DNA of 64,000 nucleotides from Clostridia bacterium (GTDB taxonomy: Bacteria > Bacillota > Clostridia > Christensenellales > Borkfalkiaceae), in NCBI GenBank assembly GCA_017473605.1, contig JAFUKM010000001.1, positions 62,001 through 126,000 on the forward strand, given 5' to 3'. The first letter of the stretch is position 1; the number at the start of each line of letters is the position of its first letter. The translations under genes and the position numbers were made by a program. Of the stretch, positions 24,382 to 32,561 are shown one piece after another. The notes under the pieces were generated by a model. It ran no database searches. It was not told the origin of the DNA and worked only from the letters and a program-made list of their open reading frames with translations.

Positions 24382-24405
24382 ATATGGATTCAATACGTTT
24401 TTCCG

Positions 24406-24611
24406 TTAATCTTCTAATCCAACCAAATAATCGATAGTGACTTTAAAATATTTAGCCGGCGCTACCAAATGAGAGAGTTTCAGCTCTCTTTGTCCGTTCT
24501 CCCATAAGCTTGTGATGCTCTTATTGACACCGATGGCAATAGATAGTTCTACTTGACCTATTTGTTTTCGTATCTCAATTCTTTTAATTTTTCCCCAAAT
24601 TTCGTTTCCAT
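24406..24611 (-). pseudogene. Xre-family regulator broken by a frameshift
   Basis: The first frame reads METKFGEKLKELR with GAGGT as ribosome site and then stops. In another frame the sequence goes on as IRKQIGQVELSIAIGV, NKSITSLWENGQRELKLSHL, then VAPAKYFKVTIDYLVGLED and a stop, a complete Xre helix-turn-helix with the usual FKVTIDYLVG ending. The length of 206 bases is one short of a whole number of codons, so a single lost base near GAATTGAGATACG explains the break. A sequencing error cannot be excluded. It is divergent from the membrane protein at 24755. Confidence 0.75.
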
Positions 24612-24643
24612 AAAAGATTACCTCACAGATGTAAGAAAAACAC

Positions 24644-24672
24644 TTGACATCTTACAATAGTAAGAGTATAAT
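24644..24672 (+). promoter_or_regulatory. Consensus promoter in the mini-island
   Basis: TTGACA (24644-24649), 17 bases, TATAAT (24667-24672), driving the membrane protein at 24755. Confidence 0.85.
24650..24665. promoter_or_regulatory. Candidate operator for the mini-island Xre protein
   Basis: TCTTAC-AATA-GTAAGA is a perfect inverted repeat filling the promoter spacer. A further half-site GTAAGA lies at 24631-24636. The position inside the spacer matches operator 1 of the Xre/LRR locus. Confidence 0.6.
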
Positions 24673-24754
24673 ATAAACATAGACAAATAGGTTTTTCCCT
24701 ATTTTGAGCTATAATATTTTAAGAAAAACATATTTTTATAAACAAGGAGAAAGT

Positions 24755-25258
24755 ATGAAGAGAGTAATTCAACACAATGTATACGGTTCGATTATATACG
24801 AAGAAGGAGCTTGGACGGGTAAAAAATCGTTGACGATTAACGGCGTTCCGCTGACCAAAGTAGACAAAACGCATTATACATATAGCCTTGATGGAGAGTT
24901 GATAACGGTAGAATTGAAAGGAAACACATTGACAGGAGTAACCTTGAAAATTCAAAATGAAGTAATTCGGCTAGTAGATAAGCCTGCTTGGTACGTTTTG
25001 GTGCTTTCTATCCTTATGTTTATATTTGTCATCGTTTGGGGAAATTCTCCGACGCTTTGCGCAGTTTTTCCTATCGTCGGCGGGTTCATCGGCGGTGCAA
25101 TCTGTGGGATAGGCGCAGTGTTAAACGTTCTTATAGCGGGTATGGTAAAAAAAGCAAGCTACAAAATATTGATTGGCGTAGGTTTCTTCATTGCGACAAT
25201 TCTTCTTTGTTATATTATCGCAGTAGTTATTATCGCAGCCGCGACGGTGGTTGCGTGA
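24755..25258 (+). CDS. Hypothetical membrane protein of the mini-island
   Basis: A 167-residue protein I do not recognise. The first 80 residues are soluble and beta-rich (GSIIYEEGAWTGKKSLTING, YSLDGELITVELKGNTLTGV). They are followed by two or three membrane helices: WYVLVLSILMFIFVIVWG, a Gly-rich FPIVGGFIGGAICGIGAVLNVLIAG, and ILIGVGFFIATILLCYIIAVV. The start at 24755 has AAGGAG upstream; an earlier in-frame Met is not needed. It is driven by a consensus promoter with an operator, and lies between the two radA-tail repeats. Confidence 0.7.
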   Translation: MKRVIQHNVYGSIIYEEGAWTGKKSLTINGVPLTKVDKTHYTYSLDGELITVELKGNTLTGVTLKIQNEVIRLVDKPAWYVLVLSILMFIFVIVWGNSPTLCAVFPIVGGFIGGAICGIGAVLNVLIAGMVKKASYKILIGVGFFIATILLCYIIAVVIIAAATVVA

Positions 25259-25276
25259 CAATCGGATAAATAAAAT

Positions 25277-25320
25277 AAAGCCCACTACACTTAACGACAA
25301 GGTTAAAGGTAGTGGGCTTT
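25277..25320 (+). terminator. Terminator of the mini-island membrane protein
   Basis: AAAGCCCACTAC (25277-25288) pairs with GTAGTGGGCTTT (25309-25320); an inner TTAAC/GTTAA adds to the stem. The A and T tracts suit both strands, so it also ends radA from the other side. Confidence 0.85.
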
Positions 25321-25342
25321 TCATTTATATGTTTGGTTTTAT

Positions 25343-26743
25343 TTAGCTCATTGTAGGAGCGGGACGCAAGTGCAAGGCTTTTATCATTTGACCCACATAT
25401 TGCACGGGGACAAGCTCTATTTTGTCCGCGTATTTTTGACAGGCTTTCATGCTCTTGGCGGGTAAAATTACCCGTTTGAAACCCGTTTTGATACACTCGT
25501 TTACCCGTTTGTCGGCGTACGCTACGGGACGGATTTCGCCCGTTAAACCCACTTCGCCAAACAGCGCCGTATATTTATCGATTGGCACGTCGTTCGCCGC
25601 GCTGGCAAGCGCCGCGCAGATTGCCAAATCTACCGACGGTTCGTTCAGTTTAATGCCGCCCATGGCGTTGATATATACGTCTGACGAAAAGAAGGGGATT
25701 CCGCAACGCTTTTCGAGTACCGCAATCAATACCACGAGTTTATTGTAGTCCACGCCCAAGCTCATACGGCGCGGCGCGCCGAACGGCGCTTTGGATATGA
25801 GCGTTTGAATTTCCACGTTCATACAGCGGTTTCCGCTTTCGGACGGGGTAACGGCAGAGCCTGCCGCGATACCGCGCGTGTCCGACAAGAATAAATTGGC
25901 GTAATCGCTGACGCTCTTAATGCCTTCGTCCGTCATTTCGAAAACGCCCACTTCCTGCGCCGAGCCGAAACGGTTTTTGACGGCGCGGAGTAAGCGGTAA
26001 TTATCTTCTTGTTGACCTTCAAAATACAGTACGGTATCCATAATATGTTCAAGCACTTTCGGTCCTGCAAGCGAGCCTTCTTTCGTTACGTGTCCGATAA
26101 TAAAGAAGGTGATATTCTTCGATTTGGCTATCCGCATAAGCTTGGCGGCGCACTCGCGCACCTGTCCTACGCTGCCTGCGGCGGATGAGAGCGATTCCGT
26201 ATACACCGCTTGGATAGAGTCGATAACGACGACGCTGTGTCCGTCCAAAGCCGTTTCGATATCTTCCAAACACGTTTCGTTCAAAAGGTATAAATTATCC
26301 GAGTTCAAGCCCAAGCGTTCGCAACGCATTTTTACCTGCGAACAGCTTTCTTCTGCGGATACGTAGAGTACTTTTTCCGTCTTGGCAAGGTGCGCCGAAA
26401 CCTGCGTGAGCAGGGTGGATTTTCCGATGCCCGGGTCGCCGCCGAGAAGCACGAGCGAGCCGCGTACCATACCGCCGCCAAGAACGGTATCGAATTCCCC
26501 GATACCGCATTTTACGCGGTGGAATTTTTCATAACCTATTTGCGATAAGGGCAAGGCGCGCGTTTGCATTTTCGATACGCCCGCGCCCACGCGCGAAGAA
26601 ACGGGCTCGCTTTGTCGGACGAGCTCTTCTTGCATCGTATTAAATTCTCCGCAGTCGGGGCATTTCCCCAGCCATTTGGGCGCGGTATAGCCGCATTGGC
26701 TGCATACGAATTGGCTGGTAGGGGCTTTGGGTTTGGTTGCCAT
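25343..26743 (-). CDS. radA: DNA repair ATPase RadA
   Basis: A 466-residue RecA-like ATPase that aids recombination repair and branch migration. The N-terminal zinc finger is CSQCGYTAPKWLGKCPDCGEF. The Walker A motif is GGDPGIGKSTLL (about residue 99), the RadA-specific KNRFG motif sits in AVKNRFGSAQEVG, and the C-terminal Lon-like domain includes DVYINAMGGIKLNEPSVDLAI. The start has AAAGGAG upstream. The last seven residues (PAPTMS preceded by R) differ from those of the detached tail copy at 24339, suggesting that the 3' end was rewritten by an insertion. It lies downstream of ispDF on the same strand. Confidence 0.95.
   Translation of the reverse strand: MATKPKAPTSQFVCSQCGYTAPKWLGKCPDCGEFNTMQEELVRQSEPVSSRVGAGVSKMQTRALPLSQIGYEKFHRVKCGIGEFDTVLGGGMVRGSLVLLGGDPGIGKSTLLTQVSAHLAKTEKVLYVSAEESCSQVKMRCERLGLNSDNLYLLNETCLEDIETALDGHSVVVIDSIQAVYTESLSSAAGSVGQVRECAAKLMRIAKSKNITFFIIGHVTKEGSLAGPKVLEHIMDTVLYFEGQQEDNYRLLRAVKNRFGSAQEVGVFEMTDEGIKSVSDYANLFLSDTRGIAAGSAVTPSESGNRCMNVEIQTLISKAPFGAPRRMSLGVDYNKLVVLIAVLEKRCGIPFFSSDVYINAMGGIKLNEPSVDLAICAALASAANDVPIDKYTALFGEVGLTGEIRPVAYADKRVNECIKTGFKRVILPAKSMKACQKYADKIELVPVQYVGQMIKALHLRPAPTMS
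25365..25407. repeat. Direct repeat 2: the 43-base copy inside the radA 3' end
   Basis: Identical to 24339-24381. The pair bracket the Xre pseudogene, the membrane protein and its terminator, the layout expected for integration at a gene's 3' end. Confidence 0.85.
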
Positions 26744-26762
26744 AGTTACTCCTTTATTTTAG

Positions 26763-26852
26763 GTGAAGTTTCGGCTTTGCCGAAAAAGTTGTGGCTGTTA
26801 TTTATATTGGCCTTTACTTTTTGTCCGCTTACGGACAAAAAACTTCACTTTC
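26763..26852. repeat. GTGAAGTT hairpin repeat element, copy 2 (ispDF-radA spacer)
   Basis: GTGAAGTTTCGGC at the left and the closing AAACTTCAC at the right form terminal inverted repeats. Inside are TTTCGGC-TTT-GCCGAAA and TTTTTGTCCG-CTTA-CGGACAAAAA around an AT-rich centre. It matches the right half of the element before pyrD. Relative to transcription it is in the opposite orientation. It overlaps the last codons of ispDF. Confidence 0.65.
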
Positions 26853-27975
26853 CGCTTCTTAATAGCGCGTACGCGTACACAGTAATGCCTTTGCCTTCGC
26901 CGACGTACCCCAAGCCTTCGTTGGTGCCCGCCGTAATGCCGACGGCGGTGGGGTCTACTTTCAAAGCGGAAGAAAGGCGGTTTTTCATTTCGTCGATATG
27001 TTTTGCAAGACGGGGTTTTTCCGCTTGCACGGACACGGAAACGTTTTTTACGCTATATCCGATTTCCGCAAGTATACCCACGACGGTTTCCAACATTTTC
27101 ATTGAATCGGCGTTTTTCCATTGCTCGTCCGTATCGGGGAAATAATGCCCGATATCCTTCAAGCCTGCCGCCGAAAGCAGGGCGTCCATAAGCGCGTGGA
27201 TAAGGACGTCGCCGTCGCTATGGGCTATCAAGCCCGTCTCGGACGGGATTTTTACGCCGCCGAGCGTGATATACGTTTGCTCCTTTCCAAAGGCGTGCGT
27301 GTCTACGCCAAAGCCGCAACGGGCGGTATTGTCCGCAAAATCGCTTGCGTGCGTGAGCTTGATATTCTCTTTTGCGCCGTCGCAAAGGACGGGTTTTCCG
27401 CAAAACGCCGCGAATACGGAAGAATCGTCCGTATAGCTTGCGTTCGCGGTTTCAATAGCTTGTTGATAGGCGGCAAGGATATTTTCTCGGAAAAAACCTT
27501 GCGGCGTTTGGATTTGCCAAAGGGTATTTCTGTCGGGCACGCTTTGGATTTTGCTCTTTTCCGCCACCGCCACCGTATCCGTGCAAGGGATAGCGCAAAT
27601 GCCGCTGCCAAACGATTTGACACTTTGGATACATCTTTCAATCACTTCGCGCGTAACGAACGGTCTTGCGCCGTCGTGGATAAGGACAATATCCGATTGA
27701 ACGGTTTGCAAAGCGTTATACACGGACGCCGAGCGCGTTTCTCCGCCGAGAACGACGCTCGTCCGTTCGTATTTTTTGCAAAGGGCGGAAATTTCCGAAA
27801 AATCTTCGTGCGAAGCGGCGATAACGATTTCGTTTACAGTAGGGAAATCGAAAGCGGAAAGGGATTTTTCCAGCGCCGTCGAGCCTTGAAAGGGAACGAG
27901 CAGTTTGTTTTTATCAAATCCCGCGCGCGCGCCTTTGCCTGCGGCGCAGATAATAACGCTTACCGTATATTTCAT
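26845..27975 (-). CDS. ispDF: Bifunctional IspD/IspF isoprenoid enzyme
   Basis: A 376-residue fusion that carries out two non-consecutive steps of the MEP pathway. Residues 1 to about 215 are MEP cytidylyltransferase, with AAGKGARAGFDKNKLLVPF and HDGARPFV. Residues about 217 to 376 are MECDP synthase, with GFGVDTHAFG, HSDGDVLIHALMDALL, GLKDIGHYFPDTD and the C-terminal TAGTNEGLGYVGEGKGI. It starts with an ATGA overlap to the rqcP stop, so translation is coupled. ispE and ispG/H are not in the window. Confidence 0.96.
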   Translation of the reverse strand: MKYTVSVIICAAGKGARAGFDKNKLLVPFQGSTALEKSLSAFDFPTVNEIVIAASHEDFSEISALCKKYERTSVVLGGETRSASVYNALQTVQSDIVLIHDGARPFVTREVIERCIQSVKSFGSGICAIPCTDTVAVAEKSKIQSVPDRNTLWQIQTPQGFFRENILAAYQQAIETANASYTDDSSVFAAFCGKPVLCDGAKENIKLTHASDFADNTARCGFGVDTHAFGKEQTYITLGGVKIPSETGLIAHSDGDVLIHALMDALLSAAGLKDIGHYFPDTDEQWKNADSMKMLETVVGILAEIGYSVKNVSVSVQAEKPRLAKHIDEMKNRLSSALKVDPTAVGITAGTNEGLGYVGEGKGITVYAYALLRSGK

Positions 27976-28214
27976 ACTATTACCTCGTAAAGAGAAGCGG
28001 CTTCGTCTTTTTTTACCGTTTCCTTAATATTTAAAATGCGGAATTTCAAGCTGCCCGAAGCGTACAGCACTTCTACCACGTCGCCGATTTTGATTTTTGT
28101 CGCGGGTTTTGCCGCTTTGCCGTTGATAAGCACTTTGTCTTCGCCGCAAGCTTCTTGGGCGACGGTGCGACGCTTCAAAATTCGCGATACTTTCAAAAAT
28201 TTGTCGATTCTCAT
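27972..28214 (-). CDS. rqcP: S4-domain ribosome quality-control protein RqcP
   Basis: An 80-residue S4 RNA-binding protein. MRIDKFLKVSRILKRRTVAQEAC followed by VLINGKAAKPATKIKIGDVVEV is the full S4 fold, and the ending KKDEAASLYEVI matches RqcP (YabO) of Bacillus. In that system RqcP works with RqcH to add Ala tails to stalled peptides on free 50S subunits. It is first in a coupled unit with ispDF. rqcH is not in the window. Confidence 0.9.
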   Translation of the reverse strand: MRIDKFLKVSRILKRRTVAQEACGEDKVLINGKAAKPATKIKIGDVVEVLYASGSLKFRILNIKETVKKDEAASLYEVIV

Positions 28215-28538
28215 AAAAAAATTCCAAAAAAGTTAAAAATAATTTCAAAAACGCTTGACATCTTTTTTTCGGTGGCTTATAATTAGATAATGTATCATTA
28301 TGCTTAATATGGCGTATTGCCGCTCGCAGGCGGTTTTTTCGAAAAAAGAAATCCTTGAAAATCCCAGAAAAATCAAGGGATTGCGGACTTTTTTGCCAAA
28401 GCGTTCGTATAGTCATTATATCGCAAAAAAACGCAAAAGTAAAGCATTATGAGAAAAAAAACGGAAAATTCGATTTTTATCGATGAAAAGATATACTCGG
28501 TAAATCGCTAAAAAATATGTAAGGAGCTTTTTGAACCG
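28215..28538 (+). promoter_or_regulatory. rpoB promoter and long leader
   Basis: This 324-base gap holds a consensus promoter, TTGACA (28255-28260), 17 bases, TATAAT (28278-28283), and a leader of about 250 bases. The leader contains GCCGC-TCGCA-GGCGGTTTTTTC (terminator-like) and AATCCTTGA...TCAAGGGATT followed by GACTTTTTTG. Two terminator-like hairpins ahead of rpoB suggest attenuation. No rplJ/rplL genes lie upstream. Confidence 0.65.
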
Positions 28539-31500
28539 ATGGATTTACCTATCTCTAAGTATGGAAAAACCGAACGTAAAAAATTCGGCAAAATCGACGA
28601 CGTTATCGATATTCCCGACCTCGTCGAAATCCAGAAAGACAGCTACAAGACCTTCATCGAAGAAGGGATTGCAGAGGTATTCGAGGATTTCTCCCCGATT
28701 ACCGACTACTCCGACCATTTTGAACTCTACTTTTTAGAGCACAGATTTGGCGACAAACCCAAGTATGACGAAAAAGAGTGCCGTACGCGCGATGCAACAT
28801 ACGCGCTTCCGCTCCGCGTTAAGGTGCGCCTTGTCAACAAGGTGAAAAACGAAGTTCTCGACCAAGAAGTATTCATGGGCGACCTTCCCCTTATGACGGA
28901 AAACGGCGCTTTCATCATCAACGGCGCGGAACGCGTTATCGTTTCCCAGCTCGTTCGTTCGCCCGGCGTTTACAATTCGTCGAGCAAGGACAAGACGGGT
29001 AAAGAAATGTTCGCTACCACCGTTATGCCCAACCGCGGCGCTTGGCTTGAACTCGAACAGGACGCGCAGGACGCTTTGTACGTTCGCGTGGACAGAAAGA
29101 AAAAGCTTTGCATCACGGTGCTTTTGCGCGCGCTCGGCTTCGGTTCTAACCGCGCCATTGAAGACTTGTTCCCCGGCGATAAGATTATTGCCGCGACGCT
29201 TGCAAAGGATACGGCAAAGAGCGAATCGGACGGCTTGTACGAATTGTACCGTCGTTTGCGCCCGGGCGAAGCGCCTACGGAAGATTCCGTAAGAGCGCAC
29301 CTTTTCAACTTGTTCTTCGACCCCCGTCGTTACGATATTGCGAAAGTGGGTAGATACAAGTACAATAAAAAGCTTAACCTTGCTTTCCGTTTGGAAGGCC
29401 GTCGCGTTGCGGAAACGGTTATCAATCCCGAAACGGGCGAAGTGCTTGCTACCGAAGGGGAAGTGATTTCCGAAAAGAAAGCGAAGGAAATCCAAAACTG
29501 CGGTATCAACGAAATATTCGTGCTTGTAGACGACCCCGAAGAAGGGGAAATCAAGCATAAGATTATCTCCAACGGTACGGTGGACTTTGCGGAAATTTCC
29601 GATGTTCCTTTGCCGGTACGCGCAAAAGACTTCGGCTTGCTTCCTACCGTGTACTATCCCAACTATAAATTCTCCAAGCTCATTGCACAGGAATGCGCTT
29701 CTTTGAGCGTGGAAGAAGTTGCGGACAAGTATATGGACGACATCAACGAGCTTTACAAGACGATTGAAAAGGCGGAAGAACCCGACGAAAAGCCCGAAGA
29801 AAAGAAGAACAGAGAAAAGAGAAGAGACAACCGCTGCAAATTCGTTGCGGCTTGTAAGCTTTTCCACGAAGTATTGCATAGCGAACATCCCGTTCCTACC
29901 AAGGAGCAAAAGAAGGAAATGCGTCCGCTCATCGATAAGCTTTGCCATAAGCACATTACGGTAGACGATATCGTGGCTTCCATTTCCAGCAACCTTGATT
30001 TGCGTTACGGCATCGGCACGACGGACAATATCGACCACCTTGGCAACCGTCGCGTTCGCTCGGTAGGCGAATTGTTGCAAAACCAACTCCGCGTGGGTAT
30101 CGCGCGTTTGGAAAGACTCATCAAAGAGCGTATGGCAACGCAAGACCCTATGGACATCACGGCGACGGCGCTCATCAATATTCGTCCCGTATCGGCGGTT
30201 ATCCGCGAATTCTTCGGCTCTTCCCAGCTCTCGCAATTCATGGACCAAACCAACCCGATTGCAGAACTTACGCATAAGCGTAAGCTTTCCGCGCTCGGTC
30301 CCGGCGGTTTGAACAGAGACCGCGCTACCTTCGAAGTGCGCGATATTCACCATACGCACTACGGACGTATGTGTCCTATCGAAACGCCCGAAGGTCAAAA
30401 CATCGGTCTTATCACGTCGCTCGCTACCTATGCAAAGGTAAACGAATACGGCTTTATTATGAGCCCGTACAGAAGAGTGGACAAAGAAACGGGTATCGTA
30501 ACGACGCACGTGGATTACCTTACGGCGGACGAAGAAGATAAATATATCGTTGCGCAAGCGAACGAACCGCTCGACGCAGACGGTAGATTTGTTAACGAAC
30601 GCGTAGGCTGCCGTCATCAAAACGATATTACGGAAATGCCCCGCGAAAAGATGGACTATATGGACGTTTCGCCCAAACAGCTCGTATCGGTTGCAACCGC
30701 GCTGATTCCGTTCTTGGAAAACGACGATACCAACCGTGCCCTGATGGGCTCGAACATGCAACGTCAGGCAGTTCCGCTTTTGAAAACGGAATCGGCTATC
30801 GTTGCGACGGGTATCGAAGCGGATATCGCGAAATACTCGGGGGTTATCGTTACGGCGAAAGAAGCGGGCGTAGTCGTTTCCTGTTCTTCCAATATGATTA
30901 AGGTCAAGGAAGACGACGGCACGATTACCGAATATCCCTTAAAGAAATTTGAACGCTCCAACGCGGGTACGTGTTTGAACCAACGTCCCATCGTGGCTAC
31001 GGGCGACAGAGTATACAAAGGCGAAATCATCGCCGACGGTCCTTCCACCAACAACGGCGAACTTGCGCTCGGTAAAAATATCCTTATCGGGTATATGGAA
31101 TGGGAAGGATACAACTACGAAGACGCTATCTTGCTTTCGGAAAAACTCGTGCAAGACGACGTGTTCACGTCCATTCACATTGAAGAATACGAAACGGAAG
31201 CGAGAGATACCAAGCTCGGTCCCGAAGAAATCACGCGCGATATCCCCAACGTGGGCGACGACGCGCTCAAAGATTTGGACGAAGACGGTATTATCCGTAT
31301 CGGCGCGGAAATTCAAAGCGGCGATATTCTCGTCGGTAAAGTTTCTCCCAAGGGCGAAGCGGAACTTACGCCCGAAGAAAGATTGCTTCGCGCAATCTTC
31401 GGCGAGAAATCGAGAGAAGTTCGCGATACGTCCTTGAAAGTACCCCACGGCGAAGGCGGCGTAGTCGTTGACGTTAAGGTATTCACGAGAGAAAACAAAG

Positions 31501-32549
31501 ACGAACTCGAACCGGGCGTTAATAAGCTCGTTCGCGTATATATCGCGCAGAAACGTAAGATTCAGGTCGGCGACAAGATGGCAGGCCGTCACGGTAACAA
31601 GGGCGTTATCTCCCGCGTGCTTTCGCAGGCGGATATGCCTTTCCTTGCCGACGGTACGCCTCTTCAAATCTTGCTCAACCCGCTCGGCGTTCCTTCGCGT
31701 ATGAACATCGGTCAGGTTCTTGAAGTGCACCTTGGTTACGTGTGCAAACAGCTTGGCTGGAAGATTGCTACGCCCGTATTCGACGGCGCGACGGAAAAAG
31801 ATTTGGAAATGCTCTTCCGCGAAAACAACCTGCTTAACCCCGACGGCAAGGTCGACGGTAAGTTCCAAGTGTTCGACGGTAGAACGGGCGAGCCTTTTGA
31901 AAACCGCGTAACGATTGGCGTACAATATATGATTAAACTTATCCACCTTGTCGACGACAAGATTCACGCGCGTGCAATCGGTCCTTACAGCTTGGTTACG
32001 CAACAGCCGCTCGGCGGTAAAGCGCAATTCGGCGGTCAGAGATTTGGTGAAATGGAAGTTTGGGCGCTCGAAGCATACGGCGCTGCACACATTTTGCAAG
32101 AAATCTTGACGGTAAAATCGGACGACGTTGTCGGACGTGTAAAGACGTATGAATCCATCGTTCGCGGCGAGAACATTTCCGAACCTGGTATTCCCGAAGC
32201 GTTCAAAGTGCTTTTGAAAGAATTGCAATCGTTGGCGCTCGACGTCAAAGTGCTTACCGAATCGGGCGACGAACTCGTTATCCGTGAATTCGAAGAAGAA
32301 GACGATATCGCGGACAACGCGGCGAAAGAAAGAGACATCGCGAAGGCGGAAGAGCTTGAAGAAATCGATTTCAGCATGGACGACGAAGAGGACGAAGACG
32401 ACGAATTCGACGTCAATATCTTCGAAGAAGAAGGCGACGACGAAGACGGTTTCGAAAGCGGCGACGACGAAGCGTTTGAAGACGATTTGGACGACGATGA
32501 TTTCGGTTTTGACAAACTGTTTGACGACGGTTTTGAAGACGAGGAGTAA
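28539..32549 (+). CDS. rpoB: RNA polymerase beta subunit
   Basis: A 1336-residue core subunit. The rifampicin region reads [20 protein letters not shown] then [14 protein letters not shown] (about residues 557-592). Q, D, H and S match the sensitive E. coli residues Q513, D516, H526 and S531, but Lys stands where E. coli has R529. The [13 protein letters not shown] catalytic block lies near residue 1014. It is longer than many clostridial RpoB because of an acidic C-terminal tail of about 60 residues (about 1275-1336) made largely of Asp and Glu. The AAGGAG is 12 bases before the ATG. It is followed 12 bases later by rpoC. Confidence 0.97.
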   Translation: MDLPISKYGKTERKKFGKIDDVIDIPDLVEIQKDSYKTFIEEGIAEVFEDFSPITDYSDHFELYFLEHRFGDKPKYDEKECRTRDATYALPLRVKVRLVNKVKNEVLDQEVFMGDLPLMTENGAFIINGAERVIVSQLVRSPGVYNSSSKDKTGKEMFATTVMPNRGAWLELEQDAQDALYVRVDRKKKLCITVLLRALGFGSNRAIEDLFPGDKIIAATLAKDTAKSESDGLYELYRRLRPGEAPTEDSVRAHLFNLFFDPRRYDIAKVGRYKYNKKLNLAFRLEGRRVAETVINPETGEVLATEGEVISEKKAKEIQNCGINEIFVLVDDPEEGEIKHKIISNGTVDFAEISDVPLPVRAKDFGLLPTVYYPNYKFSKLIAQECASLSVEEVADKYMDDINELYKTIEKAEEPDEKPEEKKNREKRRDNRCKFVAACKLFHEVLHSEHPVPTKEQKKEMRPLIDKLCHKHITVDDIVASISSNLDLRYGIGTTDNIDHLGNRRVRSVGELLQNQLRVGIARLERLIKERMATQDPMDITATALINIRPVSAVIREFFGSSQLSQFMDQTNPIAELTHKRKLSALGPGGLNRDRATFEVRDIHHTHYGRMCPIETPEGQNIGLITSLATYAKVNEYGFIMSPYRRVDKETGIVTTHVDYLTADEEDKYIVAQANEPLDADGRFVNERVGCRHQNDITEMPREKMDYMDVSPKQLVSVATALIPFLENDDTNRALMGSNMQRQAVPLLKTESAIVATGIEADIAKYSGVIVTAKEAGVVVSCSSNMIKVKEDDGTITEYPLKKFERSNAGTCLNQRPIVATGDRVYKGEIIADGPSTNNGELALGKNILIGYMEWEGYNYEDAILLSEKLVQDDVFTSIHIEEYETEARDTKLGPEEITRDIPNVGDDALKDLDEDGIIRIGAEIQSGDILVGKVSPKGEAELTPEERLLRAIFGEKSREVRDTSLKVPHGEGGVVVDVKVFTRENKDELEPGVNKLVRVYIAQKRKIQVGDKMAGRHGNKGVISRVLSQADMPFLADGTPLQILLNPLGVPSRMNIGQVLEVHLGYVCKQLGWKIATPVFDGATEKDLEMLFRENNLLNPDGKVDGKFQVFDGRTGEPFENRVTIGVQYMIKLIHLVDDKIHARAIGPYSLVTQQPLGGKAQFGGQRFGEMEVWALEAYGAAHILQEILTVKSDDVVGRVKTYESIVRGENISEPGIPEAFKVLLKELQSLALDVKVLTESGDELVIREFEEEDDIADNAAKERDIAKAEELEEIDFSMDDEEDEDDEFDVNIFEEEGDDEDGFESGDDEAFEDDLDDDDFGFDKLFDDGFEDEE

Positions 32550-32561
32550 GGAGAAAAGACT

